A stretch of DNA of 40,258 nucleotides. Source: Lachnospiraceae bacterium (GTDB lineage: Bacteria; Bacillota; Clostridia; Lachnospirales; Lachnospiraceae). The notes under the pieces were generated by a model. That model was not told the origin of the DNA, ran no database searches, and worked only from the letters and a program-made list of their open reading frames with translations. The stretch lies in assembly GCA_016290595.1 (NCBI GenBank), contig JAEEUR010000012.1, forward strand, positions 1-40,258, in the 5' to 3' direction. The position numbers were made by a program, and so were the translations under genes. This document shows positions 28,370 through 36,244 of the stretch, piece by piece (the stretch's first letter is position 1; each line of letters begins with the position of its first letter).

Positions 28370-28597
28370 ATGAAAGAATTAGTTGAAGTGATCGCGAAAG
28401 CGCTGGTGACCAATCCCGACGCCGTCGTGGTTACGGAGACGGTGACGGAGCGCGAAACCGTGCTGACGCTGACGGTGGATCCGGCCGATATGGGCAAGGT
28501 CATCGGGAAGCAGGGAAGGATTGCCAAAGCGATCCGCACCGTTCTGAAAGCAGAAGCTGTCCGCGAAGACAAGCGGGTCAGCCTGGACATCGGGTGA
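28370..28597 (+). CDS. khpA: KH-domain RNA-binding protein KhpA (YlqC)
   Basis: The 75-residue protein is a single KH domain with the RNA-binding loop GKQG in VIGKQGRIAKAIRTVL. KhpA works with KhpB in RNA binding linked to cell envelope control in other Firmicutes. The start is ATG 28370: AGAGG at 28358-28362 is seven bases from it but only one base from the ATG at 28364. Its stop overlaps the rimM start as TGATG. Confidence 0.95.
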   Translation: MKELVEVIAKALVTNPDAVVVTETVTERETVLTLTVDPADMGKVIGKQGRIAKAIRTVLKAEAVREDKRVSLDIG

Positions 28598-29118
28598 TGG
28601 AACAGTTTTTCCGGATCGGGATCTTCAGTTCCACCCATGGAATACGCGGGGAGATCAAGGTCTATCCGACCACGGATTCTCCCGCGCGTTTTTCGCGTCT
28701 GAAAAAAGTCATTCTGGAAACGCCGAAGGAAAAGCTGGATCTCGAGGTGGAAAAGGCCCGCTTCTTTAAGGGCATGGTGATCCTGAAGTTCAAAGGCATC
28801 GACAACATCAACGATATCGAGCGCTATAAGGGCGCCTCTCTCTGGGTCAGCCGCGAGGATGCGGCGCCGCTGGAGGAGGGCAGCTTTTACGTGGCGGACC
28901 TTCTGGGCTGCCGCGTGGAAACGGAAGAGGGACGGTATCTGGGTACCCTGCAGGAAGTGCTGCCCACCGGCGCCAACGACGTCTTCGTGGTAAAAGATAC
29001 CGAGACGGAAGGCAGCCGTGAGTACCTGCTGCCGAACATCCGGGACTGCGTGAAACGGATCAGTCCGGAGGAGGGACGTATCGTCGTCCACCTGATGGAC
29101 GGACTGGAGGATCTCTGA
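28597..29118 (+). CDS. rimM: 16S rRNA processing protein RimM
   Basis: RimM assists maturation of the 30S head and binds S19. The 173-residue protein has the N-terminal RimM domain ([20 protein letters not shown]) and a C-terminal PRC barrel ([30 protein letters not shown]). The ATG shares one base with the khpA stop (TGATG), so translation is coupled; the GTG codon just before is not needed. The gene also joins trmD by a TGATG overlap. Confidence 0.96.
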   Translation: MEQFFRIGIFSSTHGIRGEIKVYPTTDSPARFSRLKKVILETPKEKLDLEVEKARFFKGMVILKFKGIDNINDIERYKGASLWVSREDAAPLEEGSFYVADLLGCRVETEEGRYLGTLQEVLPTGANDVFVVKDTETEGSREYLLPNIRDCVKRISPEEGRIVVHLMDGLEDL

Positions 29119-29861
29119 TGCGTTTTACGGTTCTGACTTTATTCCCCGAGCTGATCGAACAGGGCTTTTCCGCCAGCATCACGGGCCGGGCCATGGAGAA
29201 AGGCCTGCTTGAGCTTCGCTGCATCAACATCCGCGACTTTGCCTCGGACCGCTACGGACACGTGGACGACTATCCCTACGGCGGCGGAGCCGGCATGGTG
29301 ATGCAGGCGCCGCCCATCTACCGCGCGTACGAAGCCGCAGTGAGAGAGGGCCCGCGTCCCCGGCTGGTGTACCTGACGCCGCAGGGGGAGGTCTTTACCC
29401 AGAAAAAGGCAATCGAGCTGGCACAGGAAGAAGAGCTGTACATCCTCTGCGGCCATTATGAAGGCGTAGACGAACGGGTCCTGGAGGAGATCGCCACGGA
29501 CCGGATCTCCATCGGCGACTACGTGCTGACCGGCGGCGAACTGCCTGCCCTGGTGCTGATGGACGCGGTATCCCGCATGGTCCCCGGCGTCTTAAGCAAC
29601 GAGGAGTCCGGCGAGGACGAATCCTTCATGAACGGCCTGCTCGAGTATCCGCAGTACACGCGGCCGGAGGTTTTTATGGGACGGCCCGTGCCGGAGATCT
29701 TAAAGTCCGGGCACCACGCCAACATCGCGCGCTGGCGGCGGAACGAATCGCTCAGACGGACGAAGGAAGTCAGGCCGGAACTGCTGGAAAAAGCGGAGCT
29801 CGACAAGACGGACCGGAAATTCCTGCAGTCTCTGGAAAGCGATATTGAGGAAAAAAACTGA
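29118..29861 (+). CDS. trmD: tRNA (guanine-37-N1) methyltransferase TrmD
   Basis: TrmD methylates G37 of tRNAs next to the anticodon and prevents frameshifting. The 247-residue SPOUT enzyme shows the knot motifs [25 protein letters not shown] and [14 protein letters not shown], plus the C-terminal tRNA-binding region with PQYTRPEVF and [12 protein letters not shown]. It overlaps the rimM stop by one base. Confidence 0.98.
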   Translation: MRFTVLTLFPELIEQGFSASITGRAMEKGLLELRCINIRDFASDRYGHVDDYPYGGGAGMVMQAPPIYRAYEAAVREGPRPRLVYLTPQGEVFTQKKAIELAQEEELYILCGHYEGVDERVLEEIATDRISIGDYVLTGGELPALVLMDAVSRMVPGVLSNEESGEDESFMNGLLEYPQYTRPEVFMGRPVPEILKSGHHANIARWRRNESLRRTKEVRPELLEKAELDKTDRKFLQSLESDIEEKN

Positions 29862-29870
29862 AAAAAGTGC

Positions 29871-29898
29871 TTGCATTTTTCCGCACAGGTGCTATTAT
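29871..29898 (+). promoter_or_regulatory. Promoter upstream of rplS with extended -10
   Basis: TTGCAT (29871-29876), a 16-bp spacer and TATTAT (29893-29898), with TGC directly before the -10 box as an extended -10. It lies just after the trmD stop and would give rplS its own transcript in addition to readthrough from ylxM. Confidence 0.7.
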
Positions 29899-29904
29899 AT
29901 TACG

Positions 29905-29975
29905 CGTGTCGCATAAAAAGGAGCGGTCCGCTGGCGCGAAAGGCGTTATGAACGACCTGAGATTTAGGAGGAAAC
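29905..29975 (+). promoter_or_regulatory. rplS 5' leader, candidate L19 autoregulatory leader
   Basis: The predicted leader of about 71 nucleotides has a small stem-loop at 29922-29932 and AGGAGG at its end. Leaders that let L19 control its own synthesis are known upstream of rplS in some Firmicutes, but I cannot confirm that this sequence matches that family. A 17-codon frame starting at 29948 overlaps the rplS start. Confidence 0.3.
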
Positions 29976-30323
29976 ATGAACGACATCATCAAGAAAATTG
30001 AAGACGCTCAGCTGAAAGAGAACGTCGGTGATTTCCGCGTCGGCGATACCGTCAGAGTATACGCCAAGATCAAGGAAGGCAGCCGCGAACGTATCCAGAT
30101 GTTCGAAGGCATCGTCTTAAAGCGCCAGAACGGCGGAGCCCGCGAGACCTTCACGGTCCGCAAGATCTCCGGCGGTGTCGGCGTCGAGAAGACCTGGCCC
30201 CTGCACACCCCTCTGATCGAGAAAGTGGAAGTCGTACGCCGCGGCAAAGTCCGCAGAGCCAAGCTCAACTACCTGCGTGACAGAGTCGGCAAGGCTGCCA
30301 AGGTCAAGGAAGCCAGCCGCTAA
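29976..30323 (+). CDS. rplS: 50S ribosomal protein L19
   Basis: The 115-residue protein matches bL19: [31 protein letters not shown] near the N-terminus, [21 protein letters not shown] in the middle and [22 protein letters not shown] at the end. It sits at the subunit interface. A strong terminator follows 17 bases after the stop. Confidence 0.98.
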   Translation: MNDIIKKIEDAQLKENVGDFRVGDTVRVYAKIKEGSRERIQMFEGIVLKRQNGGARETFTVRKISGGVGVEKTWPLHTPLIEKVEVVRRGKVRRAKLNYLRDRVGKAAKVKEASR

Positions 30324-30340
30324 GACGCGGAACGAAAAAG

Positions 30341-30371
30341 CAGCTGTGAGATCTCCTCACGGCTGTTTTTT
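30341..30371 (+). terminator. Intrinsic terminator after rplS
   Basis: CAGCTGTGAG (30341-30350) pairs with CTCACGGCTG (30355-30364) over ten pairs including one U-G, with a four-base loop, followed by seven T residues (30365-30371). This ends the ylxM-rplS operon. Between here and the next promoter I see only a weaker 6-bp stem at 30395-30414. Confidence 0.88.
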
Positions 30372-30442
30372 CATTTTCGCAAAGCCGGCCGCCGCTCCGG
30401 AAATACCGCCGGAGGACGGGCCAAAGAACGCGCAATCAGGCC

Positions 30443-30471
30443 TTGCGGCACGGTGGGGCCTGTGATATAAT
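30443..30471 (+). promoter_or_regulatory. SigmaA-type promoter for the lepB-rbgA operon
   Basis: TTGCGG (30443-30448), a 17-bp spacer and a perfect TATAAT (30466-30471). The predicted start near 30478 leaves a leader of about 50 nucleotides ending in AAGGAGAGAAGG before the lepB ATG. Confidence 0.75.
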
Positions 30472-30527
30472 GACCGCCGGGCAGGGCTGAGGCCGGCACG
30501 GGATCCTATACGGAAGGAGAGAAGGCG

Positions 30528-31088
30528 ATGGCGGGAAAACGCCGTTATGAAGTCGTAACTGCGGGCGATATCATCAAATCCGTCAGCAACTGGGTCGTTG
30601 ACGTGATCCTTGTGATCGCCCTGGCCTTAACGCTGACCTATCTCTTCGGGACCCGCGTCCGCATGGAGGGAAGCTCCATGACGCCCACGCTCTCCGGCGG
30701 CGACCGCATGCTTCTGAACCGCACCAAGGGAAAGATCCTTCCCATCGAGCGCTACGATATCGTCGTGTACCATCTGCCCGGTCAGGAAGGCGTTTACCTG
30801 AAGCGCGTCCTGGCGCTGCCGGGCGAAACGCTGCAGATCAAGGAAGGGAAGGTCTATATCAACGGAGAGGCGCTGCCCGACAGCGAATACACCCGGACGC
30901 TGGCCTACGCCGGCGTAGCGGCTTCCCCCGTTACGCTGCACACGGACGAATATTTTGTGGTCGGGGAGAACCCCGACGCTTCTCTGGACAGCCGTTTCAC
31001 GGACGTGGGCAATATCCCGGCGGAAAACGTACTCGGCACCGTATGGATCCGTTACGCCCCCTTTAAAAACCTGCGTTTTCTGAACTGA
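30528..31088 (+). CDS. lepB: Signal peptidase I (first copy)
   Basis: This enzyme removes signal peptides from secreted proteins at the outer face of the membrane. The 186-residue protein has one N-terminal membrane helix (about 22-40), the catalytic Ser50 in GSSMTPTL and Lys92 in YLKRVLALPGE, then the region with SLDSRFTDVG. It is a small Gram-positive type (SipS-like). It is first in its operon and is separated by rbgA from a second, divergent lepB. Confidence 0.95.
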   Translation: MAGKRRYEVVTAGDIIKSVSNWVVDVILVIALALTLTYLFGTRVRMEGSSMTPTLSGGDRMLLNRTKGKILPIERYDIVVYHLPGQEGVYLKRVLALPGETLQIKEGKVYINGEALPDSEYTRTLAYAGVAASPVTLHTDEYFVVGENPDASLDSRFTDVGNIPAENVLGTVWIRYAPFKNLRFLN

Positions 31089-31098
31089 AGGAACTGGT

Positions 31099-31950
31099 AT
31101 GAATCTGCAGTGGTATCCCGGACATATGACCAAAGCCCGCCGGGCGATGGAAGAGAGCCTCAAGCTGGTGGACGTGATCGTGGAGATCCGGGACGCCAGG
31201 CTTCCCTATGCCAGCGCCAATCCGGATCTTAAGAAGCTCGGGCAGGGGAAAAAGCGCCTTCTGGTCCTGAACAAGGCCGATCTTGCGGATCCCGCCGTTA
31301 CGGCCGCCTGGGAAGCCTTTTTCCGCGCCGGCGGCGTCGAGGCCCTTTCCGTGGATTCCCGCAGCAAAAACCAGGCGGAGCGCCTCCGGAAGCAGCTGGA
31401 CCTGTGGGCGGCGGAGAAGAGCGAAAAAGACGCGAAGCGGGGCATCAAAAACCGCCCGATCCGGGTCATGGTGGCCGGGATCCCCAACGTGGGAAAATCC
31501 ACCATGATCAATTCTCTCGCGGGCCGAGCCAGTACGAAAACCGGAGATAAGCCCGGCGTTACGAAAGGCCTTCAGTGGATCCGCCTTTCCCGCAGCATGG
31601 AGCTGATGGATACGCCCGGCATTCTCTGGCCGAAGTTCGAGGACGAGACCGTCGGCCTGCATCTGGCGCTGATGGGCGCCATCAGCCAGGACGTTCTGCC
31701 GCTGGAGGAACTGGCCGTCCGCGGGATCCGGCTTCTGGAAGAAACCTATCCCGGCGTCCTGGCGGAAAAATACGGACTGAGCCGTACCGAAGCCTATGAG
31801 ATGCTGCAGGAACTGGCCGAAAAACAGGGCTTTCTGAAAAAAGGATCGGTCCCGGATACCGAAGCCGCCGCCCGCCGCCTCCTGAACGACTGGCAGGCCG
31901 GCCGCCTGGGACGGATCTCCCTGGAAAAGCCCGAAGAATCCGAGGAATAA
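31099..31950 (+). CDS. rbgA: Ribosome biogenesis GTPase RbgA (YlqF)
   Basis: RbgA is needed for late 50S subunit assembly. The 283-residue protein has the circularly permuted GTPase order typical of the family: G4 NKAD at 58-61, then G1 GIPNVGKS (Lys133), then G3 DTPGILWPKF, preceded by the N-terminal signature NLQWYPGHMTKARR. AAGGA lies upstream of the ATG. Its stop is one base before the second lepB ATG, so the two are probably translated together. Confidence 0.97.
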   Translation: MNLQWYPGHMTKARRAMEESLKLVDVIVEIRDARLPYASANPDLKKLGQGKKRLLVLNKADLADPAVTAAWEAFFRAGGVEALSVDSRSKNQAERLRKQLDLWAAEKSEKDAKRGIKNRPIRVMVAGIPNVGKSTMINSLAGRASTKTGDKPGVTKGLQWIRLSRSMELMDTPGILWPKFEDETVGLHLALMGAISQDVLPLEELAVRGIRLLEETYPGVLAEKYGLSRTEAYEMLQELAEKQGFLKKGSVPDTEAAARRLLNDWQAGRLGRISLEKPEESEE

Positions 31951-31951
31951 A

Positions 31952-32596
31952 ATGAGCGAAGAAGCGAACGGCAGCAGGCCGGTCAAACAGAAAAAGAAAA
32001 AAAGGGACAGAAAGAACGAGCCCGTGATCCTGGTCCGACAGCCCTCCATGGGAAAGGATATCCTGTCCACGCTGGGCTCTCTCGTTTTCATGATCGCCTT
32101 CGTGGTCTTTTTCCTGACCTGCGTCGGTCAGCGGGTGGCCGTAGACGGCAAGTCCATGGAGGACACGCTGCAGGACGGAGACCAGCTGATCGTGGACTGC
32201 TTCACCTACCGCTTCCTGCGCGATCCCAAGCGCTTTGAGATCGTCGTTTTCCGCCTGAAGGACCGTCCCGACACCTTCTACGTCAAGCGGGTCATCGGCC
32301 TGCCCGGTGAAACGGTGCAGATCATCAATTCCGGGATCTATATCAACGGAAAGCCCATCGAGGATCCCTATGCGACGCAGAGCTACTTCCCGGCCGGCTC
32401 GGCGGAAGAGATCATCAGGCTCGGAGAAGATGAATACTTCGTCATGGGCGACAACCGGGTCAACAGCATCGACTCCCGCTATGACGTCGGTCCCGTCAGC
32501 CGCTCCCAGTTCGTGGGACGGGCCCTTTACCGCGTGCTTCCCTTTGCCAATCGGACTTCCCTGGTTCCCGCGGAGGTAAAAAATGCCGCGCCTTGA
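31952..32596 (+). CDS. lepB: Signal peptidase I (second copy) with basic N-terminal tail
   Basis: The 214-residue paralogue has a strongly basic cytosolic tail (PVKQKKKKRDRK), one membrane helix at about 37-58, the catalytic Ser68 in DGKSMEDTL, Lys112 in YVKRVIGLPGE, and the box FVMGDNRVNSIDSR. The GDNxxxSxDSR box is closer to canonical LepB than in the first copy. Its last 14 bases overlap rnhB, and the rnhB ribosome site lies inside it. Confidence 0.95.
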   Translation: MSEEANGSRPVKQKKKKRDRKNEPVILVRQPSMGKDILSTLGSLVFMIAFVVFFLTCVGQRVAVDGKSMEDTLQDGDQLIVDCFTYRFLRDPKRFEIVVFRLKDRPDTFYVKRVIGLPGETVQIINSGIYINGKPIEDPYATQSYFPAGSAEEIIRLGEDEYFVMGDNRVNSIDSRYDVGPVSRSQFVGRALYRVLPFANRTSLVPAEVKNAAP

Positions 32597-33215
32597 TCTG
32601 GAGAAGGAACGCGCAAGACTCTTTGCGATGGGCGAATATGAGCGACACTTTGCGGAAAAAGGTCGGATCGCCGGCGTCGACGAGGTCGGCCGCGGTCCTC
32701 TTTTCGGCCCGGTGGCGGCCGCCGCCGTCATTCTGGAGCCCGGCAGCGAGATCCTTTATCTGAACGATTCCAAAAAGCTCTCCGAAGCCAGACGGGAAGC
32801 CCTCTACGACGAAATCATGGAAAAGGCCGCCGCCGTCGGCGTCGGCATGGTATCCGCCGCCCGGATCGACGAGATCAATATCCTGCAGGCCACCTATGAG
32901 GCCATGCGGGAAGCCGTTTCGCAGCTGTCCCCCCGGCCGGATTATCTGCTGGTGGACGCCGTTACCATTCCCGGTATTTCCGTGCCCCAGCTCGGCATCA
33001 TCAAGGGAGACGCCAAAAGCCTTTCCATCGCGGCGGCCAGCATCATCGCCAAGGTCACGCGGGACCGTCTGATGTACGAATACGACGCGCTGTACCCCGG
33101 CTACGGCCTGGCGAAAAACAAGGGCTACGGCACGGCGGAGCATATAGAAGCCCTGCGGCGTCTGGGGCCGACCCCGCTGCACCGCCGCAGCTTCATCAGG
33201 AATTTCACGGAGTAA
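32583..33215 (+). CDS. rnhB: Ribonuclease HII
   Basis: RNase HII removes ribonucleotides from DNA-RNA hybrids. The 210-residue protein has the family signature IAGVDEVGRGPLFGPV with Asp33 and Glu34, a later Asp in LLVDAV and another in AKVTRDRLM, which together form the DEDD metal site, and a C-terminal GYGLAKNKGYGTAEH block. GGAGG precedes the ATG at six bases, within the end of lepB. Confidence 0.97.
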   Translation: MPRLDLEKERARLFAMGEYERHFAEKGRIAGVDEVGRGPLFGPVAAAAVILEPGSEILYLNDSKKLSEARREALYDEIMEKAAAVGVGMVSAARIDEINILQATYEAMREAVSQLSPRPDYLLVDAVTIPGISVPQLGIIKGDAKSLSIAAASIIAKVTRDRLMYEYDALYPGYGLAKNKGYGTAEHIEALRRLGPTPLHRRSFIRNFTE

Positions 33216-33224
33216 AAGCAAAAA

Positions 33225-33575
33225 ATGAATAAACGGCTGATCGGCAGCGAGCGCGAAGAGCAGGCTGCCGCCTTTCTGCGTGCGCGGGGCATGGAGATCC
33301 TCGTGCACAGCTTCCACTGCCGCCTCGGAGAGATCGATCTGGTCGCACGGGACGGCGATACCCTCGTATTCGTCGAAGTCAAGTACCGTTATTCCGGCCG
33401 TTTCGGCTGGGGAGAAGAGCACGTGGACAGAAAAAAACAGGCAACCATCTTTCAGGTCGCCCGTGTGTATCTGAACCGTTACTGCCGGGAAGGCGAGCCT
33501 CCCTGCCGCTTTGACGTCGTGGCGATCGACGGGGAACGAATCCTTCACTTCCCCGACGCCTTCGGTAAGTACTAG
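33225..33575 (+). CDS. yraN: YraN family (UPF0102) endonuclease-like protein
   Basis: The 116-residue protein shows the restriction-endonuclease-like fold of UPF0102: GSEREEQAAAFLRARG, then CRLGEIDLVARDGDTLVFVEVKYR, holding the E-x(n)-D-x(n)-E-x-K type active site. Its cellular role is unknown; family members occur next to rnhB in many bacteria. There is no good ribosome site near the ATG, so translation is probably coupled to rnhB, whose stop is ten bases upstream. Its stop codon overlaps that of the convergent prs gene. Confidence 0.93.
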   Translation: MNKRLIGSEREEQAAAFLRARGMEILVHSFHCRLGEIDLVARDGDTLVFVEVKYRYSGRFGWGEEHVDRKKQATIFQVARVYLNRYCREGEPPCRFDVVAIDGERILHFPDAFGKY

Positions 33576-34777
33576 CCTTCGGCCTTCTTAACGAGATCCT
33601 GCAGCAGTCCGATCGGGCTGACAACGGTCGAGACGGCGATATTGTGGTTCATGGTGTTGATGATCTTGCCGACATAGCCGGATAGATCCGCCTCGAAGTA
33701 CCAGGGCTGCTCCAGCACGATGGGCGCCCGGTAGTTCAGGTTGGTCGTCACCATATAGTCGAAAATGCCTTCGTCGTGCGCCTTGATGTATTTCTCAAAG
33801 CCCGTGACAAAGAGTCCGAAGGTGCAGCAGATGATGATGCACGCCGCGTTTTTCCGCCGCATCTCCTTCGCCGCTTCCAGGATGTTGAAGCCGGTGGAAA
33901 TGATGTCGTCCAGGATCAGAACGGTCTTGCCGGTCGGATCCGGTCCCAGATATTCGGAAGCCACGATCGGGTTGACGCCGTCCTCGATCACCGTGTAGTC
34001 GCGTCTCTTGTAGAACATGCCCAGATCCACGCCGACGGTATTCGCCAGGAATACGCCGCGCTTCATGGAGCCTTCGTCGGGGCTGACGATCAGGAAATCG
34101 TCCCGGTGCAGCTTCGTGTCGACCAGATTCTTTTCGCCCAGCTTCTGCAGCAGGACCTTCAGGAAATGATAGTCGGGAGAATAGTTGTCGAAATCGTGCA
34201 GCGGAATGGCGTTCTGCACGGTCGGATCATGGGCGTCGAAGGTGATGATGTTTTCCACGCCCATGCTGCTGAGTTCTTCCAGCGCCATGGCGCAGTCCAG
34301 CGATTCCCGGTGCACTCGCTTGTGCTGGCGGCTCTGATACAGGAAGGGCATGATCACGCTGATGCGGTGCGCGGAGGAGCGGGCCGTCGCCACGATGCGC
34401 TTTAAGTCCTGATAGTGGTCGTCCGGCGACATGTAGTGCGTACGGCCGTTGATCTTGAAGCTCATGCTGCTGTTCGTCACGTCGGAAATAATAAACAGGT
34501 CGCAGCCGCGGACCGATTCCAGGATCATGCCCTTGGCTTCGCCGGATCCGAAGCGGGGGCATTCCGTACGAACCAGATAGGTGTCGCGGTCGTAGTCGCG
34601 GCTGGCAATGGTGGGGTCATCTTCGAGGTGGTCGGCCAGATACTGTTTGCGAAGGGCCACGATATGCTTATCGGCCTTTTCACCCAGTTCCCGGCAATTG
34701 TCCATAGCAACGATCTTTAATGGCGCAAGAAGCGTGCGGTTTTTGAAGAAATACTGTTTTTCCTGATCGTTTAACAT
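33572..34777 (-). CDS. prs: Ribose-phosphate pyrophosphokinase, long divergent type
   Basis: The enzyme makes PRPP from ribose 5-phosphate and ATP for nucleotide, His and Trp synthesis. The 401-residue protein is longer than the usual 310-320. The start is ATG 34777, with GGAGG upstream; the longer frame uses a GTG lacking a ribosome site. The PRPP-binding loop is VLILDDIISTGFNILEA, where canonical enzymes have DDIIDTAGT. The ATP region reads YQSRQHKRVHRES instead of YSRQDRK, and YKRRDY provides the flexible-loop Lys-Arg-Arg. These features fit a clostridial long PrsA branch. Its stop overlaps the yraN stop. Confidence 0.92.
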   Translation of the reverse strand: MLNDQEKQYFFKNRTLLAPLKIVAMDNCRELGEKADKHIVALRKQYLADHLEDDPTIASRDYDRDTYLVRTECPRFGSGEAKGMILESVRGCDLFIISDVTNSSMSFKINGRTHYMSPDDHYQDLKRIVATARSSAHRISVIMPFLYQSRQHKRVHRESLDCAMALEELSSMGVENIITFDAHDPTVQNAIPLHDFDNYSPDYHFLKVLLQKLGEKNLVDTKLHRDDFLIVSPDEGSMKRGVFLANTVGVDLGMFYKRRDYTVIEDGVNPIVASEYLGPDPTGKTVLILDDIISTGFNILEAAKEMRRKNAACIIICCTFGLFVTGFEKYIKAHDEGIFDYMVTTNLNYRAPIVLEQPWYFEADLSGYVGKIINTMNHNIAVSTVVSPIGLLQDLVKKAEG

Positions 34778-34812
34778 GAGATCCTCCGTGAAATAAGATG
34801 CATTCCGCAAAA

Positions 34813-34841
34813 ATAGTATCACTTTTCTGTGGAATTGGCAA
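34813..34841 (-). promoter_or_regulatory. Promoter for prs with extended -10
   Basis: On the minus strand TTGCCA (34841-34836), a 17-bp spacer and TACTAT (34818-34813) preceded by TGA, an extended -10. Predicted start near 34806, giving a leader of about 29 nucleotides that includes GGAGG. Confidence 0.78.
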
Positions 34842-34858
34842 GAAAGTTATGCTAAAAT
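34830..34858 (+). promoter_or_regulatory. Promoter for the DUF512 gene, overlapping the prs promoter
   Basis: TAAAAT (34853-34858) preceded by TGC (extended -10), with a weak -35 TGGAAT (34830-34835) at 17 bp. The predicted start near 34865 leaves about 15 nucleotides before the ATG at 34880. The -35 regions of the two divergent promoters adjoin or overlap (34830-34841). Confidence 0.6.
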
Positions 34859-34879
34859 ATGTTTTCGAAAGGCGGCAGA

Positions 34880-36244
34880 ATGAGCAAGCACCGAATTACC
34901 GGGATCAAACCCGGCTCCATAGCGGAAGAGCTGAATATGAAGAGCGGGGATTTCGTCCTGGAGATCAACGGACAGCCGATCGAGGACGTCTTTGACTACG
35001 AGTTCCTTTGCCGGGACGAGTACCTGGAGCTTCTGAGCGAAACGGCGGAAGGAGAGCAGACCCTGTTCGAGATCGAGAAGGAGGAGGACGAGGATCTGGG
35101 GCTCCTTTTTGACGGCGGCTTAATGGATCAGTACCGCTCCTGCCGCAACAAATGCATTTTCTGTTTTATCGATCAGATGCCGCCCGGCATGCGGGAGACC
35201 TTGTATTTCAAGGACGACGACGCGCGCCTGAGCTTTCTGCAGGGCAATTACGTGACGCTGACCAACATGAGCGATCACGATATCGAACGGATCATCCGTT
35301 ACCGCCTCTCGCCGATCAATATCTCGGTGCACACCATGAACCCGGCGCTGCGCTGCCGCATGCTGAACAACCGCTTCGCCGGAGAAGCGCTGAAAAAGCT
35401 GGACGCTCTGTACGAGGCCGGTCTGACCATGAACGGCCAGATCGTGCTCTGCCCCGGCTGGAACGACGGGGAGGAACTGGAATACACCATCCGGGAGCTC
35501 TCCAGATACCTGCCCGTCATGGAAAGCGTTTCCGTGGTACCGGTGGGTCTGACCAAATACCGGGAGAAGCTGGCGCCCCTGCGGCTCATGACGAAGGAAG
35601 AAGCGCGCCGGACCGTTGAGATCATCGAGGCCTGGCAGAAGAAACTGTTTCCGGAGTACGGTCTGCATTTTATCCACGCCAGCGACGAGATCTACCTAAA
35701 GGCGGAGCTCCCCCTGCCGGAGGAGGACCGCTACGACGGGTACCTGCAGCTGGAAAACGGCGTGGGCATGCTGCGTCTGTTTATGGACCAGTTCCGCGAG
35801 GAACTGGCGCATCACCGTCCGTCGAAGAAAAAGAGGGAGGTCTCCCTGGCCGGCGGGCTCCTGGCGGCGCCCGCTCTGAAAGAACTGACGGACGAGCTCT
35901 GCGCGAAATTCCCCGGCATCGCGGTGCATCTGTACCCCGTCGTCAACCGCTTTTTCGGAGAGTCGATCACGGTTTCCGGCCTGATCACCGGACAGGATCT
36001 TATCGCGCAGCTGAAGGGAAAGCCGCTGGGCGAGATCCTGTATCTGCCGGACACTATGCTGCGGGCCGGCGAGGACGTCTTTCTGGACGATATCCACGCC
36101 TGGCAGGCCGAGGAGGCTCTTGGCGTGCCCATCACGGCGCTGGAGTGCAACGGAGCGTCTCTGGTCAAAAGTATTCTGCAGTCGGCGGGAAAGCCGTCTG
36201 CCAAACGCCTTTTTCGGGCTTATGAACCGGGAGGGAAAGGATGA
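34880..36244 (+). CDS. PDZ-like/radical SAM protein with DUF512 domain
   Basis: The 454-residue protein begins with a PDZ-like domain ([29 protein letters not shown]), then a radical SAM cluster motif CRNKCIFC (Cys88, Cys92, Cys95), and a C-terminal DUF512 region ([10 protein letters not shown], then [12 protein letters not shown] and [10 protein letters not shown]). The substrate is unknown. The family is widespread in Clostridia and commonly encoded beside the GTPase Der, which suggests a link with ribosome assembly or RNA modification; that is an inference from context. The start is ATG 34880 after AAAGGCGG. It overlaps der by ATGA. Confidence 0.92.
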   Translation: MSKHRITGIKPGSIAEELNMKSGDFVLEINGQPIEDVFDYEFLCRDEYLELLSETAEGEQTLFEIEKEEDEDLGLLFDGGLMDQYRSCRNKCIFCFIDQMPPGMRETLYFKDDDARLSFLQGNYVTLTNMSDHDIERIIRYRLSPINISVHTMNPALRCRMLNNRFAGEALKKLDALYEAGLTMNGQIVLCPGWNDGEELEYTIRELSRYLPVMESVSVVPVGLTKYREKLAPLRLMTKEEARRTVEIIEAWQKKLFPEYGLHFIHASDEIYLKAELPLPEEDRYDGYLQLENGVGMLRLFMDQFREELAHHRPSKKKREVSLAGGLLAAPALKELTDELCAKFPGIAVHLYPVVNRFFGESITVSGLITGQDLIAQLKGKPLGEILYLPDTMLRAGEDVFLDDIHAWQAEEALGVPITALECNGASLVKSILQSAGKPSAKRLFRAYEPGGKG

